64,000 bases of DNA from Mangifera indica (taxonomy: Eukaryota > Streptophyta > Magnoliopsida > Sapindales > Anacardiaceae), in contig NC_058144.1 of the NCBI RefSeq assembly GCF_011075055.1, positions 14,809,807 to 14,873,806 on the forward strand. Direction: 5' to 3'. The notes under the pieces were generated by a model. The model was not told the origin of the DNA and did no database searches. It saw only the letters and a program-made list of their open reading frames with translations. Shown here in pieces: positions 13,801 to 25,674 of the stretch. The translations under genes were made by a program, and so were the position numbers. The first letter of the stretch is position 1; each line of letters opens with the position of its first letter.

Positions 13801-13820
13801 GGATCAAGAAATGGATATAC
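13801..13820. promoter_or_regulatory. P1BS-consensus site next to an MYCS-like motif, upstream of the ammonium transporter
   Basis: GGATATAC at 13813-13820 fits the palindromic PHR1-binding consensus GNATATNC. The adjoining 13801-13812 reads ATTTCTTGATCC on the minus strand, close to but not identical with the mycorrhiza-type MYCS/CTTC element. The pair lies about 860 bp upstream of the transporter start codon. Both motifs are short and the region is AT-rich, so chance occurrence is a real possibility. Confidence 0.3.
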
Positions 13821-14610
13821 ATCATTTTTCCCATAATCAACCATGGCAGATTCCCTGAGGCTTGAGCAAGCTTCAAGTTTTGAATCTCTACAAGATATTC
13901 ATGTCCAGTGTCTCCTACTTTCACTGGATTTGTTCATGAGCAAGTTTCAAACCATAGAATATATTTTCAATTAGTAAGTAAGACTAGGAATCAAAATCTT
14001 CCAAAATTCAAAGCCTTCTCTCAGTAATACAAACTGGACCATTAAAGCTAGAGTTCCCTTTTCAACCATCTCATGCAAATTGTATCTTCAAATAAAATAA
14101 GCATTTTCCCACTTAGGTTTTCACATTCTCACGTTCATTTTGTCTTCAGACTCCTAAAGTTTCTGCATTTCAGAAGACTGTGTCAGTTTTCCACATCAAA
14201 ATTTAACCAATCATACTCATCAACTAAGCTGATTTCTGAATCTGTGACTTTAAAAAACTCAAATTACCCCAATCATTGGAAAATACCTCCTTTGAGAGTA
14301 TCAATCACAAACCAAGAAAATTCACCATTTTCTTGACGACAATTCCACTGCTTAAACAATAAATTGGATTCTCCGTCCTACCCATAAACAGACATCCTGA
14401 GACATCTCACATCTTCATCTGCAATTTACACTTTCATGCTCCAAGATGAAAAAACCTTACTTCCCACAAACGATAAACTCCAGGGGCAAACCATAAATTT
14501 CATAGCCAAAGCCGGCTTGTTTCCATTGCAAGCAAACAATTTACAAGAAGGAGACAGAGTACAGGCATGTTACAGCATGTTCGGAAACCTCTCCGCCCAC
14601 AAAGTTTCAC

Positions 14611-14620
14611 CATATATTTT
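14611..14620 (+). promoter_or_regulatory. Candidate TATA box of the ammonium transporter gene
   Basis: CATATATTTT lies about 65 bp before the ATG at 14679, followed by a CT/CA-rich stretch (TCTTTCTTTCACTC) typical of plant leaders. This would give a short 5' leader of roughly 30-40 nt. An in-frame ATG at 14436 lies upstream of this site and would then be untranscribed. Confidence 0.35.
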
Positions 14621-14678
14621 CCAAACATCATCTTTCTTTCACTCAAAATTCGCCTTGAAGTACCTAAAACAAACAAAA

Positions 14679-16266
14679 ATGTCGTTGCCAGCGAACCTGC
14701 AGCCTGACGAGGCAAGCCCATATTGGTTAAACAAAGGCGACAACGCATGGCAACTGACGGCTGCAACTCTTGTGGGACTTCAAAGTGTGCCAGGGTTGGT
14801 CATTTTGTACGGAAGCATAGTGAAAAAGAAATGGGCAGTGAACTCGGCGTTCATGGCGCTTTACGCTTTTGCAGCTGTGCTAGTTTGTTGGGTTGGGTGG
14901 GGATATCAGATGTCATTTGGAAAGAAGTTCATTCATTTCATGGGGAGGCCTGATGTTAAATCTTTGAATGAGAAGTTTCTTTTAGAGCAAGCGTTTATGG
15001 GCTACTTGCCGAATGCAACTATGATTTATTTCCAGTTTGTGTTTGCTGCTATTACTTTGATCCTCATCGCCGGGGCGTTGCTCGGTCGAATGAACTTTCA
15101 TGCATGGATGTTGTTTGTGCTGCTTTGGGTTACATTTTCTTACACCATTGGTGCTTATAGTTTATGGTGCCCAGATGGCTGGTTGGCTAAGAAAGGAATT
15201 ATTGATTATTCAGGAGGTTATGTGATTCATTTGTCTTCTGGTGTTGCTGGGTTCACTGCAGCTTACTGGGTGGGCAAATTAACCAAAACATTAAATTTAG
15301 TATTATTTATTCTGAATTTGTCTCTTCTAACCTTAAATTTTGGATCCGTCTCTGGTTACAGGTCGGGCCTAGGGCCAACAAAGACAGAGAAAGGTTCCCA
15401 CCAAATAACATTCTTCTGATGTTGGCAGGAGCAGGTCTACTATGGATGGGATGGACAGGATTCAACGGAGGTGATCCTTACACTGTCAGCACAGATGCAT
15501 CTCTTGCCGTTCTTAACACCGACGTTTGCACTGCAACCAGCTTGCTCACTTGGCTCTTCCTTGACATTCTTTTCTTTGGAAAGCCTTCTGTCATCGGTGC
15601 CACGCAGGGTATGATCACAGGCCTAGTCTGCATCACCCCCGCCGCAGGTACACAGAACACTAATTCTAATTTCGTACTCAAATTCATAAAATGGCTTACT
15701 CAAAAAGTAATATTTGAACAGGAGTTGTACAAGGATGGGCAGCCATCATAATGGGATTTCTGTCAGGCAGCATTCCATGGTACACAATGATGGTACTTCA
15801 CAAGAAAAGTTGGTTGCTTAAGCAAGTAGATGACACCATGGCAGTATTCCACACCCACGCAGTTGCCGGCAGCCTCGGGGGAATCCTCACCGGCTTCTTC
15901 GCAAACCCAAAACTGTGTCGTCTATTCTATTTGGTAGATGACTGGCAACATTACATAGGGTTATTTTACGGTCTCGAAAGCGGGCATCACACGGCAGGGT
16001 TTAAGCAAATAGGCATACAATTGCTAGGGATTGTGTTTGTGATTGGTCTGAATGTGGTGGTTACAAGTTTGATATGTTTGTTAATCAGGTTGGTGGTTCC
16101 ATTGAGATTGACTGATGAAGAGTTGCAGATTGGAGATGATGCAATCCATGGAGAGGAAGCATATGCATTGTGGGGAGATGGGGAGAAATATGAGTCCAGG
16201 ATTAACTCATTTTATGGCGGTGAAGATTTCCCAACCGCGCCAAAGGGTGAGGTTCAGATGGCTTGA
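14679..16266 (+). CDS. Ammonium transporter, AMT2/AMT3/AMT4 subfamily (three exons, 473 residues)
   Basis: Exons are 14679-15269, 15362-15647 and 15722-16266. Both introns (92 and 74 bp) are GT-AG and keep the frame, joining ..TAAYW to [16 protein letters not shown] and ..TPAAG to VVQGWAAII. The product is a multi-pass plasma-membrane ammonium transporter with the core typical of AMT/MEP/Rh proteins. It starts with [18 protein letters not shown] near residue 18. It has the [16 protein letters not shown] signature with Asp176 and His184 (AmtB Asp160 and His168), the GFNGG segment with Phe231 (AmtB Phe215), and VFHTHAVAG with His338, the second pore histidine (AmtB His318). The cytosolic tail keeps [20 protein letters not shown], the conserved trans-activation region. 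Length is normal for the family. Met at 14679 is chosen because relatives start just before this point; the reading frame stays open to an ATG at 14436, but those 81 codons show no family similarity. The DWQHYIGL and [14 protein letters not shown] segments favour the AMT3/AMT4 branch over AMT1. I see no disabling mutation. Confidence 0.95.
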
Positions 16267-16399
16267 TTTGCGATGCAAATTTACTTCAATGGAATCTTGC
16301 AATTTTTTTTTTTTTTCCCGTTATTTTTGTTTTGCGTTCACACTCAAAAAGGGAGTTTTCAGTTTGGGGTTTATTGGCTGTGATGTAACCATACACTTA

Positions 16400-16405
16400 A
16401 ATAAA
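16400..16405 (+). terminator. Poly(A) signal of the ammonium transporter gene
   Basis: AATAAA lies 134 nt after the stop codon, preceded by a T-rich stretch at 16305-16318 and followed by TTGTACATG and TTTATTTAATATTC sequences suited to cleavage/polyadenylation in plants. Confidence 0.5.
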
Positions 16406-16469
16406 ACTTCACTTTGCTTCTCATTTCTTTCAATGATTATGATTGTACATGATTTCCTCTTTATTTAAT

Positions 16470-17140
16470 ATTCAATTTCTTTTTATGATTTTGTTTTGTT
16501 GGATTTGATTAGAATTGACAATTACTTTGTTTATGAGATGTAACATATATGGATCTCATTGTCTATTCAATAGGTGGGGTCTTGTTCCTCGATGAGCAAG
16601 TGAGTGGTAACACCTTAAATCGCCAACCTTTTGAGTCTATGTCATCAAACTAAGGTACCTTTAGTAAGAAAGGCTTGAACGGGGTCTTACCAACATTTGT
16701 GTTGTCACCCATTACTCTTACAAGCAACTTGTTACCTTCAGTCGTTGTAGATCCTTCACCTGCCAATAGACTGTGGTGTTGTTAAAAGTAAGCATTTAGA
16801 AGGGAAACTTTCAACCCCGATTCCTTAAAAAAATTGTTCCAAGGACTCCTGCTACTCCATCGTAACATTTTGTGTCGCCATAAAAAGACAGACTTGTTTG
16901 TCTAAGGCTTTCAAATAAGTTCCTTTCGCCATTGAGACAAACAAGCGCACCAATTGTTGGTGTAGGTGTTTTGTTATCCATATTCTAACATACACAATGA
17001 AAACAACATATAAAACAAAAATTTTGATGACAAAACAACCCCCATAAGATCTAGGGGCGTTATACACATAATATAAAAGGGTTTCAATAGCAAATTTGTG
17101 TTTGAGTGTTCCCAATTATAGTGTTTCACCTCAAATTTGT
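16470..17140. other. Intergenic DNA, no gene recognised
   Basis: Mixed-composition sequence with no coding similarity. A TTGTTGGTGTAGGTG word occurs near 16,955. Overlapping minus-strand frames of 79-87 codons at 16,850-17,215 have no recognisable domain. Confidence 0.5.
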
Positions 17141-17149
17141 CCCAAACTC

Positions 17150-18230
17150 TTGCACATCTCCCTACAAAATAGTAGAGTCTTGTCCACAGGGAGGCAGCCA
17201 CAAATATACACACATCTCTCTAAATACAAACCCCTATAGGAATATAACTTGAAGAAATGTGCACGACTAGACTACTCACTTCAAAAAAATCAAAAATTAG
17301 CATGACAATAAATATTTGACTTTAAAAGCATGCACAAAGGGTCAACTTGTAATATTAACTAAAATACCTCTTTATTAAATTTCATAAAGTAAAAGTGTAT
17401 GAAATTTTCATTGAAACTGTATCCAAGTAATCATAATGCATAAATATTGATAAAACTATATATGTGATATTAAAATACATAAAATATAGAGAAATATGGA
17501 AATAATGCTTTTGCCCCTCGCCTCATGCAGCTACTCAACTAGACCACTAGCTCCCCCGCATACCCAACTACTTACCTCTACCGACAAAACAACATGAAAG
17601 GAATGTGTGAATGAAATACTCAATAAGTTGGTGACCTCTCGACATCCTAGATAATACAAAAGGTTGATAAACTTGGCATTCCATTTGGAATTCTTGGTAT
17701 GCTTACAACTCGACACCTTTGTGCCCTGACATAGGCCATTCACATAATTTAGTAAGGTCTAAGCTAAACTTGGCATATCTGATATCTTGGTGAAAGCATA
17801 TGACACCTTGTGTGTCTACTATCTGTCGTATATTGTGCACATGTTATATGGCCTAATGGGCTAACTAATTGGGATACCTTGGTCACACAAAGAAATCTAA
17901 TTGTACCTTTACGACATACGCTACTTATAGAACTGTTATATAAAATCATCATGGTATAGCCCCTACCACAGGTACGTACGTGATACATTCCATTGGCCAT
18001 GTGAGGAACTATATAAAAAATCACAATCTCTTACCATGCACACCTGAACTAAACTAAACTAAACTGAATTGAGTGGCTAATATGTCTTAATACCTTATCA
18101 CTTTCACGTACATTGCCACTTACGCACACAACTGGTGGGTATCTTGACATGTACCACTTTCCTTAACTGTTTTTTATTTTCAAACAATATCTGACTCAAT
18201 TAGGGTCTTATGTCATCTTTCAAATATAAT
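17150..18230 (-). repeat. Dispersed ~1 kb repeat, copy C (minus orientation)
   Basis: It aligns in order with copy A (4180-5215): TATAACTTGAAGAAATG, then GCTCCCCCG-ATACCCAACTACTTA, then ACTCAATAAGTTGGTGACCTC, TTACCATGCACACCT, and CAATTAGGGTCTTAT at the far end. The minus-strand open frames within it (70-86 codons) are not conserved in copy A and are not genes. A small CTAAA tandem run (about 18,052-18,068) lies inside. Confidence 0.7.
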
Positions 18231-19385
18231 ACAGCATTGATGCTTAATTTGGTTCTATTTTTCAATAAAATTGTGGCTCTTCCAAAGCCTTTAATCAGTT
18301 TTATTGATCTTGATATAGTATTTACTTTAGCTTCAATCAATGCTAAAGTTAAAAAAAAAAAGTCTTTTCCTTGAGAATTGTGTGCATTATTGCACTATCC
18401 ACCAAACACGTCTCCATTATCAACATTTAAAGTCAACACTTAAATTTTGGAGTTCATATCCTTTTATTTAAAAATTACATTAGTCATAACGTACACAAAA
18501 TTTTAAAAAGAAGGAAAACATGATAATAAAACACAAATTAATTTTCATGACTCCAAAATAATTATACATGATGAATTTTAATTATAAAAATCTTGGGCAT
18601 TCACGTCATTAGTCAAATGCCCATATTTTATTTTGGAAAGAACTTTTGAAACATCAAGATTTATTATATCAATAGAATCTAAATTATCAAAAATTTAATT
18701 ATTATGGATTCTTAATATAGATTCACCCAATGTTTGTGTATACTACAGGTACACAGCCAATAATATTTATGACCATATCTATTATTTTGTAGTTTACTTT
18801 GCATTATTATTTATTTCGTTTCAGTCTTCATCCACTTCTAATGGTATGAGTGAGATTTTCTATTATAACCATCTTTAGATCGAAAATTATTTCATCCATA
18901 ATCTTGCTCACACTTATGATAACTACTTCTGGCAGTTATGTTCACTTTAGAGAACGATGCAATACTTATGGGTGTAAGTTTGATGGTTTTTCATTGACGA
19001 GAAAATATTACTTCAAAATTTTTTTTCTCGATATTGCTACTACAGGAGCTTATTATAAAAAAAATAAAAGGTGGAGAATATTTTCTTTTCCACATTATCT
19101 CAATCAAGGAAAAATTTTGAACATTGCAGAGTTGTACTAAATTACAGAGCCATTAGAAGTATAATTGAATCTGATATTCAAATTTATCTTTCAAATTTCT
19201 CTACGAATTTAATGGATATATCATTATATCCATATGTTTAGCTTGCAATCTTTCAAGGATATGACGCCGAAAAAATTGTAGTCTTATATTTGTCCTTCTG
19301 AGACATTTTATTTAATCACTTTCTCAAGACTCATAAATTCTAGGTGAAAAATCATGTAAAAAGCCCATTTAATATTATCCATCCA
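18231..19385. other. Intergenic DNA, no gene recognised
   Basis: AT-rich. The open frame at 18850-19140 (96 codons, hydrophobic start) shows no domain I recognise and lacks promoter or splice context; I treat it as chance. Confidence 0.5.
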
Positions 19386-19719
19386 ATTTTAGGAACTTCA
19401 TGTTCAAATATTGTCATATTTACAAAACTTCTGGTTTTGTAGACAATATATATGAGTTAATGTTTGGAACTTTCGATTCAAATATTATCTCATATTTATA
19501 AAACAATTGATTTTGTAGGAAACTTATTAGGATTAATTTTTGGAAACTTTAGATTCATATATTATCTTATATTTACAAAACTTCTAGTTTTGTAATTAAT
19601 ATTCAGAATATTTTGGGCTTCAAATCCATATTTTTCATAATTTATACAAACTTTTAGGTTATAAATATAATATAATTATTATAAAAAAAAGAATTTGATG
19701 GAACTTGGGACTTCAGGCC

Positions 19720-19722
<3 letters not shown>

Positions 19723-19780
<58 letters not shown>
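19723..19780. repeat. Compound microsatellite (CA)n(TA)n
   Basis: About 19 AC dinucleotides (19723-19760) are followed directly by 10 AT dinucleotides (19761-19780). It is likely length-polymorphic. Confidence 0.98.
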
Positions 19781-19888
19781 TTCTCACGATTTTGTAAACT
19801 TCAAGTTGTAATCGGATACAATTATTATAATAACAATAAATATTTAAATAATATTCAGGATTTCTAGTCCAAATTCATATTTTTGTAA

Positions 19889-20065
19889 ACTTCAGGTTAT
19901 AAATGATATTCATGACTTCATATTCAAATTTATGATTTTGTAAACTTTGAGTTACAAATGATATCAAGACTTCAAATTCAGATTTATGATTTGTAACTTC
20001 AAGTTACAAATAATATTTATGACTTCAAGTTTAGATTCATGATTTTGTAAACTTCGAGTTGTAAA
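19889..20065. repeat. 52-55 bp minisatellite, about 3.2 copies
   Basis: Units begin at 19889, 19944, 19996 and 20051, each with ACTT(C/T)-G-GTTA-AAAT-ATAT followed by GACTTCA-ATTCA-ATTTATGATTT-GTAA. Looser relatives of the same unit (TTTGTAAACTTC, ACAAAACTTCTGGTTTTGTAG) extend upstream to about 19,390, on the other side of the CA/TA microsatellite. Confidence 0.8.
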
Positions 20066-21248
20066 GATAATCTAAATATAAATGAAAAATTAAATAGAAG
20101 ATAATAATAATTAAAACATCAATAAGTTGTATTTTGTAAATAGAACAATATCATAACTAAAATATCCATATTTGTAATATATAAATAAAATAATAATATA
20201 ATTAAAAGATAATTAATATTAAAATATATTTGAGTTAATCATGTTAATAATATATTATAAATATAACAAAATAAATATACGAGAAAGAAGGTTTGGGAGA
20301 CAAATTTAAAATAGAAGAGAAAAAAAAAAAGAATAAATTGAGGAAAGAGAAAAAGTGAATATACATTACTTTTCCCGGACGCTCAATTTACGAAAGGGGA
20401 GGGGTATTTATTGAGGAAAATGCTTCTACCGGCTTCCATATTCATTTAATCCCTTTCCACCAATTTTTCCAAATTTATTGCTTTGTCTTCTTTTATTGAT
20501 TGCATTCCCATCCCATTTTCGAACTTTACCATATGTGATGGAAAATCCATCAGACATGCAACGACGTTTCATGTCCCCTCCATTTTTTTTTTAATTCTCT
20601 TTTTAGTTATATAAATTTTATAACAATAATAACATTTTAAATACAATAAAATCATATATAAATACTATTATGTATATAATTAAATATATAAAAAATATAT
20701 AATTATTTGATTAAATGATTTTATATTAAAAATTATGTAATATTTATCTATGTCATAACATATCATTTGTATACAATTATATATAATATTATTCTTTCAA
20801 ATTAAAGGTGAATATGAATCGGATAGAATCCAAATACCCCTTGACCTGAGTTTATCATGCTAAAATTAAGTCTGGTTCGAGTTTAATTCGATTTTGTAAC
20901 TCAAATTAGTAGTTAAAATTCATAGTTTGATTCAGTTTGAATTCATAATTCGAATTAATGAGTTAGATTCGTGGCTCAAATTATGGTTTATTGACAAAAC
21001 GACATCGTTTTACCAAATAATATTTAAATAAATTGAACCATAAATTCGAATCACCAATTCGTTGAGCCGACACCTCCTAGTTTAAGTTTGACTTAATTTA
21101 AAAAATGAACTAAATCTTTTGGTTCAAATTCAGTTCAAATTTAAATTAAATAAATTCAAATTATAATTATGTTTTTTTAATTTTTATTTTTTGAAAAGAA
21201 AAACAACTTTTTTCCCAAGAAAAGTCATCAGTATATCTTGCATGGAAA
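20066..21248. other. AT-rich intergenic DNA
   Basis: No coding similarity. It contains an AT-rich block (20,590-20,800) and, at 20,800-21,080, sequence rich in TTCGA/AATTCG words of the kind found in hAT-type MITEs. A near-palindrome AAAACGACATCGTTTT lies at about 20,995-21,012. Target duplications were not identifiable. Confidence 0.45.
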
Positions 21249-22767
21249 AAAATATAACGGAAATTGAAATTTTTTCCCTCGTTTGGGTCCATGTATACAT
21301 TTATACCATACTTTTTACACTCTAAACATTTTTACCACTTTATAGGATAGGATACCTAAATTGCCCTTATCTTTAACCTTGAGAAACAAAAACTAAGTTT
21401 TCAATATTAATTACTTTTAATGCACTGTAGAGAGCGAAAATGTATAAATATTTAGTATCAATATTTGAAACAATATTTATATTTATGTGTTAGATAAGAT
21501 TAAGTGAATCTAAAATTGTTGAGTTTAAATTTTTTAGATTAAATGTATAAAAATTGTAAACTCAATTGATCTTATCAATCGAAATTTTTAAAGCAGTACA
21601 TGAAAAGGTAATCTAAGAAACCACCCATGAAGAGTATGCACTGAAATACTTGGTGTTGAATATGCAAAGAATACATCAATATATATATATATATATATAT
21701 ATGAAGAATCAAAACAAAAATAAATTGCAGAATCTTGCAGGGAAAACTTTGCAGAAGCATGAGGGAAATTATTGCAGAGTCTTGCAGGGAATAAATTGAC
21801 TTGCAGGGAATTATTGGTGCAATAGTATTCACGTGATTCATCTTTAGCATATATATATATATATACAGTATAGATATGACAAATATATCTTAAACAAACC
21901 AAAATTATTGTATTGTTAAGAGAGATATATACTTTGCACGAAAAAAATTTCATTGAGTAATCGACCAATGAAACTTGTTGGAGTTGCAGAGACGGAATAA
22001 TGGCAGGACAACATGTGGGATTTTCTTATAAAACAAAAGCATAAATGTATTGTATCAAAATTAATTCAATTTGAATTCAGTCTTAATCACTTCAATTTAA
22101 TTCTATCAAAATTCAATTAAGTAAATCAAAATATTGTTAAACATTACAATTTTAACAATATTATTAATTAGCCAATTGGTTCAATTTTAAAAATAAAAAA
22201 ACTGTCAAAAAACTGATTTTGGCTGAAAAAGTTTGGGAGGGAGGGTTGGTGGTGCAAATTAAGAGGTTGGCAAAGCTAAATAAAGGGGCTAGCCTTTATT
22301 TTTGGCTTTATAGGCCCTTTAAAGCTGATAAAGGCTAAACCCTTTATTTTGGCTTTATCACCTTTTTTTTTTTTAATTATATATTTTTATTTTGGCTTTA
22401 TTTAATTTTTATTTAAATTAATATTTATATTTTGTTAGAAATATTTCTTCTTATATTAAATATTATTTTATTAAATAATAAATATTTCTTGTTAGTTATT
22501 TAACATCTACTTGACATATAAACTGTGATATATAAATAAATATATATTTAAAAAAATATTTATTTGATTAGAGTAAATATTATTTTATTAAAATAAATAA
22601 TATTTCGTTGAATAATAAATTTATTTAAGTATCCAACAAATTAAAAAATACAAACAACAGTTTTATTTTAATATTATATTAGTTGATGTGTACCATGTTA
22701 TTTTAATAATGATAATCCAATCTGTTTGATTGATCTTTGATTGATAATGGATTAATATATTTTTCAG

Positions 22768-25588
22768 GAATTTGTAATCAACTTCCAAGAGGGGGCTTAC
22801 AGATTCCATAATGAGTATAGATTTCGAGTGCACATGTCACTTCAAACGAAGATGGACACTGTAACTATACTGAGGAATAAACTAACATTTACTCAGAGAG
22901 GTATTTTTCGGACAATCTGTTTTGGGCACTTTTTAGATTTGACAGAGCCACAGTTTAGTGTTGTTTTCATACAATCGATGTTACTTCGGATAATTAACCG
23001 TGAGAACCCAGAAAAAGAAATATGGTTCAGAATAAATGGTGTTGAGTTTCGATTCAACCCTTTAGAGTTTGCATTAGTCAATGGTCTAATTTTCGGGGAG
23101 GACATCGATGTGTCCAACTATGTTGATTGCACAGGGACACCTCGACTAAGAGAGGAATACTTCCCTTGCCTTCACAGGTTGTTATCCCATGAGAAGATCG
23201 AGCAAGCAATTGACAATCAAATATAGGGAGACAATGACAACGACGCAGTGAAGTTCGTGGTATTGTACTTTGCGTTTACAAGATTATTAGGGGCGGACAA
23301 CAGAACAAGAATATCTGATAATTTTTTGCATTTAGTAGACAATCTAGATGCATTTAGTCGGTACCCATGAGGGACGGTTACATGGAATAAAACAATTGAA
23401 TCAATGCGGAAGGGTATTCATAACAAATATCAATATTGTGTTGAACACTACCCGCCTTACAGAAGTCTGCTCCCACATGTTAGTTACCATATTTTGGGAT
23501 ATCCGATTGTTTTCCATGTAACTATCGTATAATGAATAAAGTCAACATTCATCTTGACAATTATTAATACTAACCCGTTCATATTGTACATTCTGCAGTA
23601 TTAGATTTATGAGACGATTCGCAATCTATCACCTTATGTTCATTTGGAAGCAAATGATCAAATTCCTCGTATCTTGAAGTGGAAGACAAATGTATTACCG
23701 ACTTGGGATGACATATCGAAACTTTGGAACACTCCTCCAATAAGTTGCTCGTTGGTTGATTTACGTTTTATTATTCACTCTTCACTCCATTATTTCATTC
23801 ATTTTTATAAATTTCCTTCATCATGTTTAAGGAAGGGATTACAATTGCATTGCGTCCGACTAAAACTGAATGTAACTCTGAGTGGTACCTCCGAGCTCTG
23901 GAGTTTATGGGAGAACAGACTTTTCATGCAAGATAGACATCTCCTCAATGGGGGTCATCCCCTCGTCTTGCACAGTCACGAGAATCATATAGGTTCTCTA
24001 CTAATATACGTGTATCCCTTCCACGGAGGTTTACCTCCCGCGCTTCCCATCCTTGAGAGTACTAGAGGGACAAGCCCGCAAGGCACGTTCCCATATTGTG
24101 CATACGCAATTCATGGGACATCGTACAGTGGTGTCTCATATGATCGTCTTCAACAGATTTTAATGGAACATGAAAGAGGTATCTGTTATCAGATGCAACA
24201 ACAATTAGACCAACAAGCTGCTATGATACACAAGGAGTGGGAACAACAGATATCGATGTTTCGTGGAGAGATACAAGATCAATGGCAACAATAAACATCG
24301 ATGCTTCGAGGGGAGATCTAGGAACTCCAATCCTCGTTAAATAACCAAACGATGAGCCCTGAGGATTCCTATGCTCAAACATCAGGATCAGTAGAAGTTA
24401 TTTCCAACTATATTTTTTTTTTCTCATTTAGTTGTTTTATGATATAATAATAATCATAAATTTTTTTTTTTCAGTTGGATGACTCATCAGACGATGATGT
24501 TCAATAAGAAGAGCAAGCCCGAATTACAACTACTTAGAAGCCAATGACAACAAAAAAAATGTCAGCATTCGGTCGTGTGCTACAAAAAGGAAAACAGTTT
24601 GTCAATTCATTCACAGATTCAACAAAGGCCAAAAAGAGCAAACAACCCATACCTGACTCGCGATTGGCTGGGGACTATAATGAGTTCTCACTGTGGTATC
24701 GTCGTGCACCAGATACTGACAGTCGACGTGTCTTCCTCAGGGACCAACTGGAACTACAGCGTATGTGAGCAAACCCTGGTGGGCCCAAATTGTTAATCAA
24801 GGTCAATGGTTAGAAAACATAGTATGTATCATTCCTTAGTATTCGTTCATATTGGGTATCACTGTCAACTTACGGTCTTGCTTATTTGTATACACAACAT
24901 ATCAAAGCCTTCATGGGAATACTTCGTAAATCTTTTCCAGATGTTAACTGGATGACTATTTCGACCCATTTTGTAGCACTTCTCCCACAATACTATGATA
25001 AGGTCAAACGGTTGGGTGAAAATATGGAGTGGCCATCATTTTTCCTAGATCAAATTAATGGTGTCTCACGTCTACAATCCGTTGAATTCTTTCGGCCGTG
25101 GAACGGTGTTGACAAGGTCGTTTACAACTATAAATCATTGACGATATACAGTTAATGGTAACTATACTTATTTCCCTTTATTGGTTGGCAGGTATTCATT
25201 CCACTGAACTTCGACAACCAATATTGGGTGTGTGGCGTTTTGGATATCAATAATTGGAAGTTGTATATATACGACTCTGCCTAATATACCACTAGCTTAG
25301 AAAGGATGAAGAAGTTGATGATTCCATATAGGACACTAACACACCTAATGAAGGCGAGTAATTATTATGCATCAAAGGGAATTCACCTGCCAGATACCCC
25401 ACCAAAGTTACAATACAAGTGTGTTCGTGACGTCCCAAAACAAGATGTAGCAAGCGGGGACTACGACATTTTTTCACTTATGTTTATGGAATACCTTACC
25501 CGATATCATCCATTCAATTTCATATCGAAAGATTCTAGGAGACTAAGATTGTGCGTCGCCACTACCATATTCCATGAGAGGGTCTTCG
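22768..25588 (+). pseudogene. Ulp1/DUF1985 protease-like gene of MULE copy 1 (degenerate, multi-exon)
   Basis: Coding blocks separated by likely introns lie at 22768-23520, 23600-24295, 24475-24830, 24880-25155 and 25192-25588. The first block is a DUF1985-type domain: RGIFRTICFGHFLDL, then IWFRINGVEFRFNPLEFALVNGL. The last is C48 (Ulp1, SUMO-protease) like: [25 protein letters not shown], then QDVASGDYDIFSLMFMEYL. In active Ulp1 proteases the motifs are HW, D and a GDCG cysteine. Here the His position is Tyr (QYWV), the Asp is kept (YDS), and the Cys position is Tyr (SGDY). A Gln-rich coiled segment (LDQQAAMIHKEWEQQ) lies near 24,200. In-frame stops occur at 23226, 23368 and 25282. The terminal exon seen in copy 2 is missing here. 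Confidence 0.85.
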
Positions 25589-25674
25589 GTAAGTATTTAT
25601 GGTTTGTGAAATTGATAACGGATCTTACTTAATTCGTCGAACGATATCATTAAAATTTTAGGCATACGTACCAA

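Noticed and set aside
14436..14678. N-terminal extension of the ammonium transporter
   Set aside because: Family members begin at the equivalent of 14679; the extra 81 codons have no family similarity and a TATA-like box lies within them.
15270..15361. Frameshift or stop between the first and second ammonium transporter segments
   Set aside because: It is a normal 92-bp GT-AG intron; the frame is restored exactly at [12 protein letters not shown]. The same holds for 15648-15721.
18850..19140. 96-codon frame with a hydrophobic N-terminus that could be a small secreted protein
   Set aside because: Cys spacing and composition fit no family I know; no conserved context; too weak to call.
21575..21968. 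Overlapping 91- and 126-codon minus-strand frames inside MULE copy 1
   Set aside because: They run through TA microsatellites and a TTGCAGGGAA local repeat; no MULE protein matches them.
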